Assembly: GCA_023430685.1 (NCBI GenBank)
Contig: JAEYZH010000074.1
Span: 1-38,475, forward strand
Length of the DNA: 38,475 bases
Direction of reading: 5' to 3'
From: Pseudomonadota bacterium
GTDB lineage: Bacteria; Pseudomonadota; Gammaproteobacteria; Xanthomonadales; Rhodanobacteraceae
Shown here: positions 7,230 through 15,176 of the stretch, in pieces
Layout of the letters: every line of letters begins with the position of its first letter
Numbering within the stretch: position 1 is the first letter of the stretch
The notes under the pieces: generated by a model
What the model was told of the DNA's origin: nothing
Database searches by the model: none
The model's input: the letters and a program-made list of their open reading frames with translations, nothing else
Translations under genes and position numbers: made by a program

Positions 7230-8546
7230 TCAGGGCGCCTCGAATCCGTCTGCGAACAGCGAGTCGGGCCGCTCGAACGCGCCGATATCGACGGCGGGGC
7301 CGATGATCCGCGCGGAGCCGTCGAGGTCGTGCTCGATGTCGTCCGGCACGTACTGGTCATCGCCGGCGTCGCGCGCAGGCGTGGCCGGTCGCAGGTGGTA
7401 GTCGCCCGCGCCGACGAACAGCGGATCGGACGCGAGCGTGCCGGGCCCGGGCTCGAACGCATCGCTGGCGTTCGCCCACACGAGGTTGTGCGCGTTGTGG
7501 AAGGCCGCGGCGATGCCGCCGTCGATCACGACGCCCCGGATCGCGTTGAACGCGACGATGTTGTTCGCAAGCATGCCCTCGAGGGTCGCCCCGGGCGAAG
7601 CCTTCGCGACGAAGCCGGTGTCGTTGTGCGCCAGCGTATTGTTCGCGACGAGCGCCACCGCGCTGCCCGCGTTCGCGCGCAGCGACACCCCGCCCGGTTG
7701 CGGGCCCGTGGCGTCGCTGGTGCCGACCACGAGGTTGTTGATGATGCGCGCTGCGACGCTGCCCGCCGCGTCATCCTGCACCAGCTCGATGCCACCGTTG
7801 TAGCCGCTCGCGGTGATCGCGTTCGCGAGCACGTCCAGCGCGAGCGTGCCGGTCGCGTTGGAGACGCGCATCGCGGCGTAGGTGCTCATCTCGCCGCCGC
7901 CGCGCACGAGGTTGCGCGCGATCGAGCCGCTGGTGGGGCCGGGCAGGTCATCCAGCGCGATCGCGCTGATGTCGTCGCCGAACAGGAAGGCGAGCGCGAT
8001 GTCGTTGTCGGCGATCTCGAACCGCACCGGACCTGTCGGCGAGGCACCGAACGTGCGCAGGTAGATCGCGCTGCGGTTCGCGTCGAGCCCGGTCGATTCG
8101 ATGCGGTTGCCGCGAATCGTGATGTCGAACGCGCCGGTCCCGGCCTGGTACGCGCCGATCGTGCCTTCGCGCACGGTCAGGCCTTCGATCAGGACCGTGA
8201 CCGGCGCATCCGCGCCGAATGCCTCGATCGCGTCGGTGCCGTTCGTGGGCTCGAACACCGGTTCGAAGCCGGCGGCGGGGCGCAGCGTGAGGCTTTTTCC
8301 GAAGATTTCGATGGTCTCGTCGATCGGGCCGTCGGTCGCAATTTCCACGGTGTCGCCCGCCGCCGCCGCGGCGATGCAGGCATGCAGCGTCGTATTGCAC
8401 GGCGAAGTCCCGGGCCAGGTCAGCACGGCGCCGCCGGCGACCGCATCCGCGGCGACCGTGGCCAGCAGCAGGGACAGGGGCAGGCGGGCGCGTCGCGTCG
8501 CGCGGGCCGCGGAAGGCCGATTCGGGATCGCAGTCGGGATGTGCAT
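7230..8546 (-). CDS. Secreted right-handed beta-helix / choice-of-anchor Q type protein
   Basis: A 438-residue exported protein. After a basic leader, LPLSLLLATVAADAVAG forms the signal-peptide core (about residues 21-37). The body is a series of parallel-beta-helix coils rich in GxxIxxNxI patterns (ITIRGNRIESTG, FEIADNDIAL, ARIINNLVVG, ALVANNTLAHND, GMLANNIVAFN). The C-terminus has DAGDDQ and DLDGSARIIGPAVDIGAFE, the closing block seen in choice-of-anchor Q proteins, and then DSLFADGFEAP. I recall a similar [IL]F.DGFE tail on many secreted proteins of Rhodanobacteraceae and Lysobacteraceae. The start (ATG 8546) has no strong SD; an in-frame Met at 8612 is possible but adds a long basic leader. 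Such folds bind or cleave polysaccharides, but no catalytic residues are identifiable. Confidence 0.8.
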   Translation of the reverse strand: MHIPTAIPNRPSAARATRRARLPLSLLLATVAADAVAGGAVLTWPGTSPCNTTLHACIAAAAAGDTVEIATDGPIDETIEIFGKSLTLRPAAGFEPVFEPTNGTDAIEAFGADAPVTVLIEGLTVREGTIGAYQAGTGAFDITIRGNRIESTGLDANRSAIYLRTFGASPTGPVRFEIADNDIALAFLFGDDISAIALDDLPGPTSGSIARNLVRGGGEMSTYAAMRVSNATGTLALDVLANAITASGYNGGIELVQDDAAGSVAARIINNLVVGTSDATGPQPGGVSLRANAGSAVALVANNTLAHNDTGFVAKASPGATLEGMLANNIVAFNAIRGVVIDGGIAAAFHNAHNLVWANASDAFEPGPGTLASDPLFVGAGDYHLRPATPARDAGDDQYVPDDIEHDLDGSARIIGPAVDIGAFERPDSLFADGFEAP

Positions 8547-8714
8547 GCAACGGTCAACGCCGCCCGGCGCGCGTTTGCGACATCGCGGTCCGGGAGGCCC
8601 GCGATGCCGCACGCGGGCGGTGGCGTCGCCGCGGCGACGGCGACGAGGGCGGGGCGTCGACGCGACGCGCCGCGTAGGGCAGACTCGACCGCCTCACGGG
8701 TTGCCGGAATCGCG

Positions 8715-8981
8715 ATGGCCGACGTCATCCACTATGCCGTGTTCCTGCATGCGCAGGCCGTCGAGGCGCTCGGTGCGCCGATCAGGCCCTACCTGCGCGA
8801 CGCCGCGGCGAATCCGCATATCGTCTGCACGGAGATCGATGCGTCGGGCGCGCTGTTCGAGCTCACGCTCGCGGGCAAGGGGCCGAACGGCGAGGACCTG
8901 CGCCTCGAGATCATGCTGCCGGTGTCGATGGTCAAGCTCGTGATGTCGATGCGCGGCGAGCACGAGATCGGCTTCGTCTGA
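8715..8981 (+). CDS. Small conserved-looking protein of unknown function
   Basis: 88 residues, mixed alpha/beta, no signal peptide or membrane segment. It begins MADVIHYAVFLHAQAVEALG and ends MSMRGEHEIGFV. I do not recognise the family. Coding is supported by a start 171 bp from the divergent beta-helix gene, a GGAA about 6 nt before the ATG, a balanced amino-acid composition unlike the Arg-rich alternative frames, and a stop that leaves only 9 bp to the convergent bpt gene. The alternation of hydrophobic strands (ALFELTLAG, LRLEIMLPVSMVKLVM) suggests a small compact cytosolic domain. Confidence 0.65.
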   Translation: MADVIHYAVFLHAQAVEALGAPIRPYLRDAAANPHIVCTEIDASGALFELTLAGKGPNGEDLRLEIMLPVSMVKLVMSMRGEHEIGFV

Positions 8982-8990
8982 GCCCACGCC

Positions 8991-9704
8991 TCAGGCGGGC
9001 GCCGGGAGGTCCCGCCAACCATCCGCGGTCAGCACCTCGAGCGGGCGGAAGCGCGACTTGTAGTGCATCTTCGGGTGGCCTTCGATCCAGAAGCCGAGGT
9101 AGAGATGGTCGAGCGCGCGTTCGCGCGCGAGGCGCACCTGGCTCAGGATCGCGAACGTGCCGAGGCTGCGCGCCTCTTCGCCGGGCTCGAAGAACGTGTA
9201 GACCGCCGACAGGCCGGTCGCGCAGATGTCGGTCACCGCGAGTGCGAGCAGGCGGCCGCCGTGGCGGAACTCGACGAACTGGGTAGGGCTCCAGCTCGTG
9301 TAGAGGAAGCGCGAGAAGTCCTCGGGGCGTGCGTCGTCCATGCCGCCGCCGACGTGGCGCGCACGCAGGTAGTGCCGGTACAGCGTGAAGTACTCGTCGC
9401 TGTAACCGGCCGGCACGAGGCGCACGTCGAGGTCGCGATTGCGCGCGAGGCAGCGGCGCTGGCTGCGGTCCGGGCGGAAGCGACCGACCGGAACGCGGCA
9501 GGCGACGCAGGCGCGGCAGCCCATGCAGTGCGGATGGTAGACGTGGCCGCCTGCGCGCCGGTAGCCGCGCTGCACCGCAAGGTCGTAGATCTGCGGCAGC
9601 TGCGAGGCGCTCGGGTCGATCACGATGTTCTGCGCCGTGCGTTCCGCGAAGTAGCCGCACGGATGCGGCAGGGTCTGGAACAGGCGGACGACATCCGAGC
9701 GCAT
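8991..9704 (-). CDS. bpt: Aspartate/glutamate leucyltransferase (Bpt; ATE-like)
   Basis: A 237-residue aminoacyl-tRNA-protein transferase. Bpt proteins attach leucine to N-terminal Asp/Glu of proteins, marking them for ClpS/ClpAP by the N-degron pathway. The N-terminal ATE domain has HPCGYF (15-20) and the Cys cluster HCMGCRACVACR (about 59-70). The C-terminal GNAT-like domain has FSRFLYTSWSPTQF, SAVYTFFEP and the end block YLGFWIEGHPKMHYKSRFRPLE. The length fits family members of 235-250 residues. Older annotations call this arginyltransferase; the bacterial Bpt form with this Cys pattern is the better match. The gene reads toward the small 88-residue ORF and may be transcribed with the DUF2007 gene 38 bp upstream. 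Confidence 0.93.
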   Translation of the reverse strand: MRSDVVRLFQTLPHPCGYFAERTAQNIVIDPSASQLPQIYDLAVQRGYRRAGGHVYHPHCMGCRACVACRVPVGRFRPDRSQRRCLARNRDLDVRLVPAGYSDEYFTLYRHYLRARHVGGGMDDARPEDFSRFLYTSWSPTQFVEFRHGGRLLALAVTDICATGLSAVYTFFEPGEEARSLGTFAILSQVRLARERALDHLYLGFWIEGHPKMHYKSRFRPLEVLTADGWRDLPAPA

Positions 9705-9742
9705 GCGCGCATTCTATCCCCGCGCGGGCCGCGCCGAGGGCC

Positions 9743-10129
9743 TCAGCCGCGCAGGATCATCAGCGCGATCAGCACCGAAACCCCGGCGATCAGCGCGAGC
9801 ACGACGAGCTTGACCCGCATCGAGGCGCGCGAATGGTGCGCGACGTCGCCGACCCCGCGCGCCGCCGCGAGGTCGTCGGCGAAACGGGTCGCGGGTTCCA
9901 GGCCGGCGTCGCGGAGCAACCTGCGCGCGAGCGGCTGGTCATCGGCGCGCACGACCATCACCTGGGGCCAGGCATCGCGGTCGCCCTTCGCGGTATAGCT
10001 GAAGCGCTTCCAGTCGGAGCCCTGGTAGGCGCGGCGGTTTCCGATCGAAGTCTGGATGCCATGCTCGGCGAGCAGGGCGACTACCCGTTCGATGTTGGCC
10101 ATCCGCGGCGAGGTGTAGATCTGGCGCAT
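9743..10129 (-). CDS. DUF2007 protein with C-terminal membrane anchor ('pathogenicity-like')
   Basis: A 128-residue protein. Residues 1-75 (MRQIYTSPRMANIERVVALLAEHGI, then ... QVMVVRADDQPLARRLLRDAGL) match the DUF2007 'putative signal transducing protein' pattern: a ferredoxin-like fold whose role is unproven. A linker follows, then one transmembrane helix near the end (VVLALIAGVSVLIALMIL, about 108-126), so it is probably a tail-anchored inner-membrane protein. From memory, Xanthomonas versions are annotated as pathogenicity-like protein without functional evidence. It sits between tesB and bpt on the same strand. Confidence 0.8.
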   Translation of the reverse strand: MRQIYTSPRMANIERVVALLAEHGIQTSIGNRRAYQGSDWKRFSYTAKGDRDAWPQVMVVRADDQPLARRLLRDAGLEPATRFADDLAAARGVGDVAHHSRASMRVKLVVLALIAGVSVLIALMILRG

Positions 10130-10145
10130 GCGTGGATCCTAGCGC

Positions 10146-11021
10146 TTATGCCGGGCGCAGGCGCACGAGGCCTTCCTGCGCGGTCGAGGCGACGAGCCGG
10201 CCATCCGTGCTGTAGATCATCCCGCGTGCGAGTCCACGCGCGCCCTGCGCCGTCGGACTGTCGCAGGAATACAGCAGCCAGTCGTCGACGCGGAACGAAC
10301 GGTGGAACCACATTGCATGGTCGAGACTCGCGACCTGCACGTTGCTCTGCAGGAACGAGATCCCGTGCGGGAACATCGTGGTGCCGACCAGATGGAAATC
10401 CGACGCATAGGCGAGCAGCGCGCGGTGCAACGCCGGTGCATCGGGCGCCGGGCCCGCGAGCCGGAACCAGACCTGCTGGAACGGCGGGCGCTTGGGCGGG
10501 TTGAGTTCGTCGCGCGGATAGACGTGGCGGAACTCGAACGGGCCGGAGCGCCCGAACCAGCGCTGCAGCTTGGGCGGCAGCTTCGCGAGTTCGTCGGGCG
10601 GCAGCACCTCGACCGGCTCCAGGTCCTCGGGGCGCGGCACTGCCGGCATCGGCACCTGGTGCTCGACGCCCTGTTCCTCGACCTGCAGCGAGCAGGCGAA
10701 ATTGAAGATCGGTTGGCCGTGCTGGATCGCGGTCACTCGCCGCACGGAGAAACTGCCGCCGTCGCGCGTGCGCTCGACGTGGTAGACGATCGGCTTGTCG
10801 ATGTCGCCCGCGCGCAGGAAGTACGCGTGCAGCGAGTGCGCGTTGCGCCCCGGCTCGACCGTCTGCTGCGCGGCCGACAGCGCCTGCCCGAGCACCTGGC
10901 CGCCGAACACGTAACGCGTGCCGATGTCGCGGCTTTCACCGCGGAACAGGTTGTCCTCGAGCCGTTCGAGCTGGAGCAGGGTGAGCAGTTCTTCGACGGC
11001 AGCGGTCATTGCGGCAGGCAT
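10146..11021 (-). CDS. tesB: Acyl-CoA thioesterase II (TesB)
   Basis: A 291-residue double-hotdog enzyme that hydrolyses medium/long acyl-CoA to free fatty acid and CoA. Family marks are RYVFGGQVLGQAL (about 36-48), NAHSLHAYFLRAGD, DGGSFSVRRVTAIQ, SDFHLVGTTMFPHG, SLDHAMWFHRSFR with DDWLLY, and the C-terminal STAQEGLVR containing the conserved Gln. The Asp, Thr and Gln expected from E. coli TesB are all present. The start could also be Met5 (11009); neither ATG has a strong SD. It may help balance acyl-CoA pools shared with the PHA synthase and acyl-CoA dehydrogenase elsewhere in the window. Confidence 0.94.
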   Translation of the reverse strand: MPAAMTAAVEELLTLLQLERLEDNLFRGESRDIGTRYVFGGQVLGQALSAAQQTVEPGRNAHSLHAYFLRAGDIDKPIVYHVERTRDGGSFSVRRVTAIQHGQPIFNFACSLQVEEQGVEHQVPMPAVPRPEDLEPVEVLPPDELAKLPPKLQRWFGRSGPFEFRHVYPRDELNPPKRPPFQQVWFRLAGPAPDAPALHRALLAYASDFHLVGTTMFPHGISFLQSNVQVASLDHAMWFHRSFRVDDWLLYSCDSPTAQGARGLARGMIYSTDGRLVASTAQEGLVRLRPA

Positions 11022-11060
11022 GCGGGCGGAACGCGCGAGTATAGCGGCAGGCCGCGAGAG

Positions 11061-11621
11061 TCACTCTGGCTGCAGGCGCGCGAGCCCATAACCCGGCAGC
11101 GATTCGTCCCACGGGAACAACGGCCCCGGATCGCGGCGACGCGGCAGCAGCACGTCCGGGTCGTCGCTGGCGGGTTCGAGTCGCCGGTCGAGGTCCTCGT
11201 GCCCGGCGATCCAGCGCAGCCCGGGCAGCGCACGACGCAGGTGCGCGATCAATGCGTCGAGTGCGAGCAGCTGCGCCCGCGCATAGGGTTCGGTGAACGC
11301 CTGGTGGCGGCTGTCGGCCCAGCGCGGGTAGCGTCCGAGGTTGACGAGTTCGATGCCGATCGAGCGCGCGTTGTAGCCGCGCACGTGGTTCGCGACGCGC
11401 GAGTCGTCGACGAAGCGGAACATGCGGCCGTCGCGATCGACGTAGTAGTGGCCGCAGTTGCCGGTACGGGCCGACTCGTGGTGGATGCGCTCGCCGAACT
11501 CGCGCGCCATCGCCATGTCCGGGAGCTCGGTGCAATGGATCACGACCAGGTCGACCGTCGCGGGGTCGCGCGCTTCGAGCCGCTGGGCGTACGCAATGGG
11601 CCAGTCTTCGATCGCGGGCAT
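11061..11621 (-). CDS. N-acetylmuramoyl-L-alanine amidase, AmpD-like (Amidase_2)
   Basis: A 186-residue zinc amidase cleaving the MurNAc-L-Ala bond. Motifs are VDLVVIHCTE (first Zn His), GHYYVDRDGRMFRFVDDSRVANH, NARSIGIELVNLGRY, the second Zn ligand in WIAGHEDLD, and RRRDPGPLFPW near the C-terminus (third ligand region). No signal peptide is seen from ATG 11621, so a cytoplasmic anhydro-muropeptide recycling role like AmpD is most likely. An upstream open frame to 11765 would overlap the divergent hydrolase gene and is not family-like. No ampE or ampR is adjacent. Confidence 0.85.
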   Translation of the reverse strand: MPAIEDWPIAYAQRLEARDPATVDLVVIHCTELPDMAMAREFGERIHHESARTGNCGHYYVDRDGRMFRFVDDSRVANHVRGYNARSIGIELVNLGRYPRWADSRHQAFTEPYARAQLLALDALIAHLRRALPGLRWIAGHEDLDRRLEPASDDPDVLLPRRRDPGPLFPWDESLPGYGLARLQPE

Positions 11622-11663
11622 CGTTCGCGCGTGTGTCGTCAACGGCGGGCGCCGCGGCCGGAA

Positions 11664-11672
11664 TGCTAGCAT
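11664..11672 (+). promoter_or_regulatory. Extended -10 promoter element (TGcTAGCAT)
   Basis: TG, one base, then TAGCAT lies 31 bp before the alpha/beta-hydrolase ATG; with the preceding A it forms the perfect palindrome ATGCTAGCAT. The following CGCCGACC also follows the TAAAAT box at 24034-24039, suggesting a shared promoter style. Confidence 0.45.
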
Positions 11673-11703
11673 CGCCGACCGATCCGGCTTCACGGTGGAC
11701 AGC

Positions 11704-12216
11704 ATGAAACGCACGGTCATCCTCTCGCATGGACTCGAGAGCGGTCCTGAGGCGACCAAGGTCACCGCGCTCGCCGCGGCCTGTGCCGACCTCGGCTGGG
11801 ACAGCGTGCGACCCGATTATCGCGTGATCGACGCGCGCCGCGATCCGATGGCGATCGACGAGCGCATCGAGTGCCTGCTCGCGCACGTGCCCGGCGACGG
11901 ACGCGTCGTGTTCGCGGGGTCGAGCATGGGTGCGTTCGTGTCGGGTTTCGCTTCGATCCGCCGCGCCTGCGAGGGTCTGTTCCTGCTCGCGCTGCCGGTC
12001 GCGGTGCCGGGTTACCCGCATGCCTTCCCGGCGGCCGCGGTGCCGACCACGCTGGTGCATGGCTGGCGCGACGAGGTCTGCCCGGTCGATGGTGCGATCG
12101 CGTTCGCGCGTGGGCGCGGCGCGCGCCTGCACCTCGTCGATGACGACCACCGCCTGACCGCGCACGTCCAATGGTGCGCGGACGCGTTCGCGCGGTTCCT
12201 CGGGGAGCTCGGCTGA
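11704..12216 (+). CDS. Small alpha/beta hydrolase (RBBP9/YqiA-type)
   Basis: A 170-residue minimal alpha/beta-hydrolase. It starts with the family strand and oxyanion-hole segment MKRTVILSHGLESGPEATK. The nucleophile is Ser74 in GSSMG, the acid Asp123 in HGWRDEVCP and the base His149 in DDDHRL, a complete triad in the right order. It is shorter than typical 250-300 residue hydrolases, as in small esterase families. ATG 11704 follows a plausible extended -10. The stop is 1 bp from the rlmKL ATG, so the two genes are co-transcribed. Substrate unknown. Confidence 0.85.
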   Translation: MKRTVILSHGLESGPEATKVTALAAACADLGWDSVRPDYRVIDARRDPMAIDERIECLLAHVPGDGRVVFAGSSMGAFVSGFASIRRACEGLFLLALPVAVPGYPHAFPAAAVPTTLVHGWRDEVCPVDGAIAFARGRGARLHLVDDDHRLTAHVQWCADAFARFLGELG

Positions 12217-12217
12217 G

Positions 12218-14437
12218 ATGGCGACGCTGTTCGCGACCTGCCCGAAGGGCCTGGAGTACCTGCTGCGCGACGAACTGCGCGCGCTCGGTGCCGACGACGC
12301 GCACGAGGCGCTCGCGGGCGTGCATTTCAGCGGGCCGATCGAGCTCGGCTACCGTGCCTGCCTGTGGTCGCGCCTCGCGAGCCGCGTGCTGCTGCAGCTG
12401 CACGAGTTCGAAGCGCCGGATGCCGACGCGCTGTTCGCGGGCGTGCAGCAGGTCGACTGGGACGCGCACCTCGCGCCCGACGCGAGCTTCGCGATCGACG
12501 CGGTGGGCGGCAGCGGCACCTTGCGCAACACGCAGTTCATCGCGCTGCGCGCGAAGGATGCGGTGGTCGACCAGTTCCGCGAGCGCCATGGCGTGCGACC
12601 CGACATCGACGTCGAGCGACCCGCGATCCGACTGAACCTGCGCCTGCACAAGGGCCGCGTGAACCTCTCGTTGGATCTTTCCGGCGTTCCGCTGCACCGG
12701 CGCGGCTGGCGCCAGGGGCAGGGCGAGGCGCCGCTCAAGGAAAACCTCGCCTGCGCGATGTTGCTGCGCGCCGACTGGCCCGCGATCCACGCGCGCGGCG
12801 GTGCCCTGGTGGATCCGATGTGCGGCGCGGCGACGCTGCCGATCGAAGCCGCGCTGATGGCGGCCGACGTCGCGCCGGGATTGCGTCGCACGTACTGGGG
12901 ATTCAGCGGCTGGCGCGGCCACGACGCCTCGACCTGGGAGCGGCTCCTCGAGCAGGCGCACGCGCGCGCCACGGCCGGACTGCGCTCGCTGCAGCCGCTG
13001 TTCTTCGGGTACGACCAGGACCCGCGCGTGCTCGAGGAGGCGCGACGCAATGTGCAGGCGGCCGGCGTCGAGGGCTTCCTGCATCTCGCGCGGCAATCGG
13101 TCGAGCACCTGCGCCGGCCCGCGGGGAGTGACCATCCGGGCCTGGTGATCACGAATCCGCCGTACGGCGAGCGCCTCGGGCGCGGTGCGGCGCTCGCGGG
13201 CGTCTACCGCGGGCTCGGCGAGTCATTGCGCAGCGAGTTCAAGGATTGGCGCGCGGCGGTGATCGTGTCCGACGACGAACTCGGCCACCAGCTCGGACTG
13301 CGCGCCGACAAGCGCTACGTGCTCTACAACGGCGCGATCGAATGCCGTCTGCTGGTGTTCGATCTCGCGGCGGAAGCGCCGCGCGCGAGCGTCGAGCGGC
13401 CGCTGTCGGAAGGCGCGCAGGCGGTGGCGAACCGCATCGGCAAGAACCTGCGCCACATGCGCAAGCGCCTCGCGCGCGAGCAGGTGTCGTGCTACCGCGT
13501 CTACGACGCCGACATTCCCGAGTATGCGGCCGCGATCGACGTCTACGAGGCGATCGGTGTCGACCCGCCGCGCGCCGCCGCGGCCGACGCGCGCGGCGGA
13601 TTTCCACAGGCCTGGCTGCACGTGCAGGAATACGCGCCGCCGCGCGAGATCCCCGAGCAGGTCGCGCGCGACCGCATGCGTGATCTCGTGCGCGCGGCAT
13701 CGGCGGCGCTCGAGGTCCCGCGCGAGCGGATCTCGCTGAAGACGCGCCGCCGCGCGAAGGGCGGTTCGAAGTACGGCCGTTTCGACGAGCGCGCCGAGTT
13801 CCTCGTGGTGGAGGAGGGCGGGCTGCGCTTCCACGTGAACCTGTTCGACTACCTCGACACCGGCCTGTTCCTCGATCATCGGCCGGTTCGCGCACGCATC
13901 CGCGCGAGCGCACGCGGGCTGCGCGTGCTGAACCTGTTCTGCTACACCGCGACCGCGAGCGTGCACGCGGCCGCCGGCGGCGCGCGCACCACCACCAGCG
14001 TCGACCTGTCGGCGACGTATCTGGACTGGGCGGGGCGCAACTTCGGGCTCAACGGCCTCGGCGGCGAGCGGCACCTGCTGGTGCAGGCGGACGTGCTCGA
14101 GTGGTTGCGCCACGACCGCGGGCGCTACGACCTCGTGTTCGTCGATCCGCCGACGTTCTCCAATTCCAAGCGCGCGGACGACTTCGACGTGCAACGCGAC
14201 CATGCCGAATTGCTGCGGCTGTGCGGCGATCGCCTTGCCGACGGCGGACTCGTGCTGTTCTCGACCAATGCCCGGCGCTTCACGCTCGATCCGCAGCTTG
14301 CCGATCGGTTCGAGACGCGCGACATCAGCGCGTCGACGATCCCGTTCGATTTCGAGCGCAACCCGCGCATCCATCGCTGCCATGAACTGCGCCTGCGCGG
14401 CTCGCGCGAGGAGCGCGTGGAGCTTGCAATATCTTAA
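12218..14437 (+). CDS. rlmKL: Bifunctional 23S rRNA methyltransferase RlmKL
   Basis: A 739-residue fusion that makes m2G2445 (RlmL half) and m7G2069 (RlmK half) in 23S rRNA. Order: THUMP RNA-binding domain (about 45-155), RlmL methyltransferase with DPMCGAATLPIEAAL and catalytic NPPYGER (313-319), then the RlmK methyltransferase with GLFLDHRPVRARI, NLFCYTATASVHAA and VDPPTFSNSKR (Asp643 first of DPPTF). The length is slightly over the E. coli protein (about 700), with extra sequence around the inter-domain region (residues 380-410). ATG 12218 lies directly after the hydrolase stop. Confidence 0.95.
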   Translation: MATLFATCPKGLEYLLRDELRALGADDAHEALAGVHFSGPIELGYRACLWSRLASRVLLQLHEFEAPDADALFAGVQQVDWDAHLAPDASFAIDAVGGSGTLRNTQFIALRAKDAVVDQFRERHGVRPDIDVERPAIRLNLRLHKGRVNLSLDLSGVPLHRRGWRQGQGEAPLKENLACAMLLRADWPAIHARGGALVDPMCGAATLPIEAALMAADVAPGLRRTYWGFSGWRGHDASTWERLLEQAHARATAGLRSLQPLFFGYDQDPRVLEEARRNVQAAGVEGFLHLARQSVEHLRRPAGSDHPGLVITNPPYGERLGRGAALAGVYRGLGESLRSEFKDWRAAVIVSDDELGHQLGLRADKRYVLYNGAIECRLLVFDLAAEAPRASVERPLSEGAQAVANRIGKNLRHMRKRLAREQVSCYRVYDADIPEYAAAIDVYEAIGVDPPRAAAADARGGFPQAWLHVQEYAPPREIPEQVARDRMRDLVRAASAALEVPRERISLKTRRRAKGGSKYGRFDERAEFLVVEEGGLRFHVNLFDYLDTGLFLDHRPVRARIRASARGLRVLNLFCYTATASVHAAAGGARTTTSVDLSATYLDWAGRNFGLNGLGGERHLLVQADVLEWLRHDRGRYDLVFVDPPTFSNSKRADDFDVQRDHAELLRLCGDRLADGGLVLFSTNARRFTLDPQLADRFETRDISASTIPFDFERNPRIHRCHELRLRGSREERVELAIS

Positions 14438-14515
14438 CGTTGGCGCGAGGTTGGCTCAGTCCCGATTCAGCAGGACCGCCGCAGCATCGGTCCCGTATTC
14501 CGGAGGGTGTGCCCG

Positions 14516-15004
14516 ATGTCGCGTCGCCTGTCATTCTCGTTGCCTGCCATGTTCGCGCTCGCCGCGCTCGCGATCGCGCCGTCGGCCTTCGCCCGCAGCC
14601 AGTGGAGCATCGGGATCGGCTTCCCCGGCGTCAGCATCGGCTACTCCGACTACGGCCGGCACGGGCACGGCTGGGGCGGCAACTACCATGGCGGCTATGG
14701 CGGCTACGGCGGCTACGGCGCGTACTACGCGCCGATCCACCACCGTCCTGCGTATCGAGGCCCGTACTACGGCGCTTCCTATTACAGCCCGGTGTACTAC
14801 GGCCCCTCGTATTACGCGCCGGTGTCGTATGGCGCCAGCTATTACTACTCGCGTCCGGCGACCGTGATCTATTACGACCGCGAGCCCCCGCGCCACCACC
14901 GCACGTCGCGTAGCCATTATTCCGACGGCTATCGCGATGACGACCGCGACGATGGGTATCGTCGGGCTTCCTACTACGATCGCGACGCCGATTACCGTCG
15001 CTGA
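14516..15004 (+). CDS. Secreted Gly/Tyr-rich protein
   Basis: A 162-residue exported protein. Residues 1-24 (MSRRLSFSLPAMFALAALAI, then APSA) form a signal peptide ending FA-RS. A short conserved-looking segment QWSIGIGFPGVSIGYSDYG follows, then a HGHGWGGNYHGGYGGYGGYG repeat stretch (about 44-65), a Tyr-rich run with YYGxSYYxPVYYG units (about 80-120) and a charged Asp/Arg/Tyr tail. The composition suggests an extended surface or outer-membrane-associated protein; I recognise no functional family. GGAGG 9 nt before ATG 14516 sets the start; an in-frame GTG at 14507 overlaps the SD. A strong terminator follows. Confidence 0.78.
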   Translation: MSRRLSFSLPAMFALAALAIAPSAFARSQWSIGIGFPGVSIGYSDYGRHGHGWGGNYHGGYGGYGGYGAYYAPIHHRPAYRGPYYGASYYSPVYYGPSYYAPVSYGASYYYSRPATVIYYDREPPRHHRTSRSHYSDGYRDDDRDDGYRRASYYDRDADYRR

Positions 15005-15058
15005 TCCTGCTCAACGCTGGTGGCGCACCCCTCCCCCTTCCCCGCCGCCAGCGTTCCA

Positions 15059-15101
15059 CCCCGCGACGATTTCCCCTGATCGTCGCGGGGTTTCTTTTTT
15101 T
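15059..15101 (+). terminator. Strong intrinsic terminator
   Basis: A perfect 12-bp stem, ccccgcgacgat (15059-15070) and atcgtcgcgggg (15079-15090), with an 8-nt loop is followed by TTTCTTTTTTT (15091-15101). It lies 55 bp after the Gly/Tyr-rich gene and closes that transcription unit. It is the clearest Rho-independent terminator in the window. Confidence 0.95.
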
Positions 15102-15144
15102 GTGCCGCATGACGCCAAGCGTCCGGCTGCCCGGTGGCGTGCGC

Positions 15145-15150
15145 TATGAT
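15145..15150 (+). promoter_or_regulatory. Candidate -10 box (TATGAT) for the methyltransferase gene
   Basis: TATGAT ends 26 bp before the ATG at 15177 and lies just after the terminator, as expected for a new transcription unit. No convincing -35 is seen at the usual distance. Confidence 0.4.
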
Positions 15151-15176
15151 CCACGCGCGCGTACTCCAGGCCTCGC

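Noticed and set aside
5804..7462. Long open frame on the minus strand running through purT and joining the transglutaminase-like gene
   Set aside because: It is Arg/Ala/His-rich antisense sequence produced by high GC content; purT on the + strand is a clear family match and the real minus-strand gene starts at 5773 with a signal peptide.
14438..14515. Specific promoter or sRNA before the Gly/Tyr-rich gene
   Set aside because: TTGGC-like and TATTCC-like words exist but not at workable spacing, and no stable dyad is visible.
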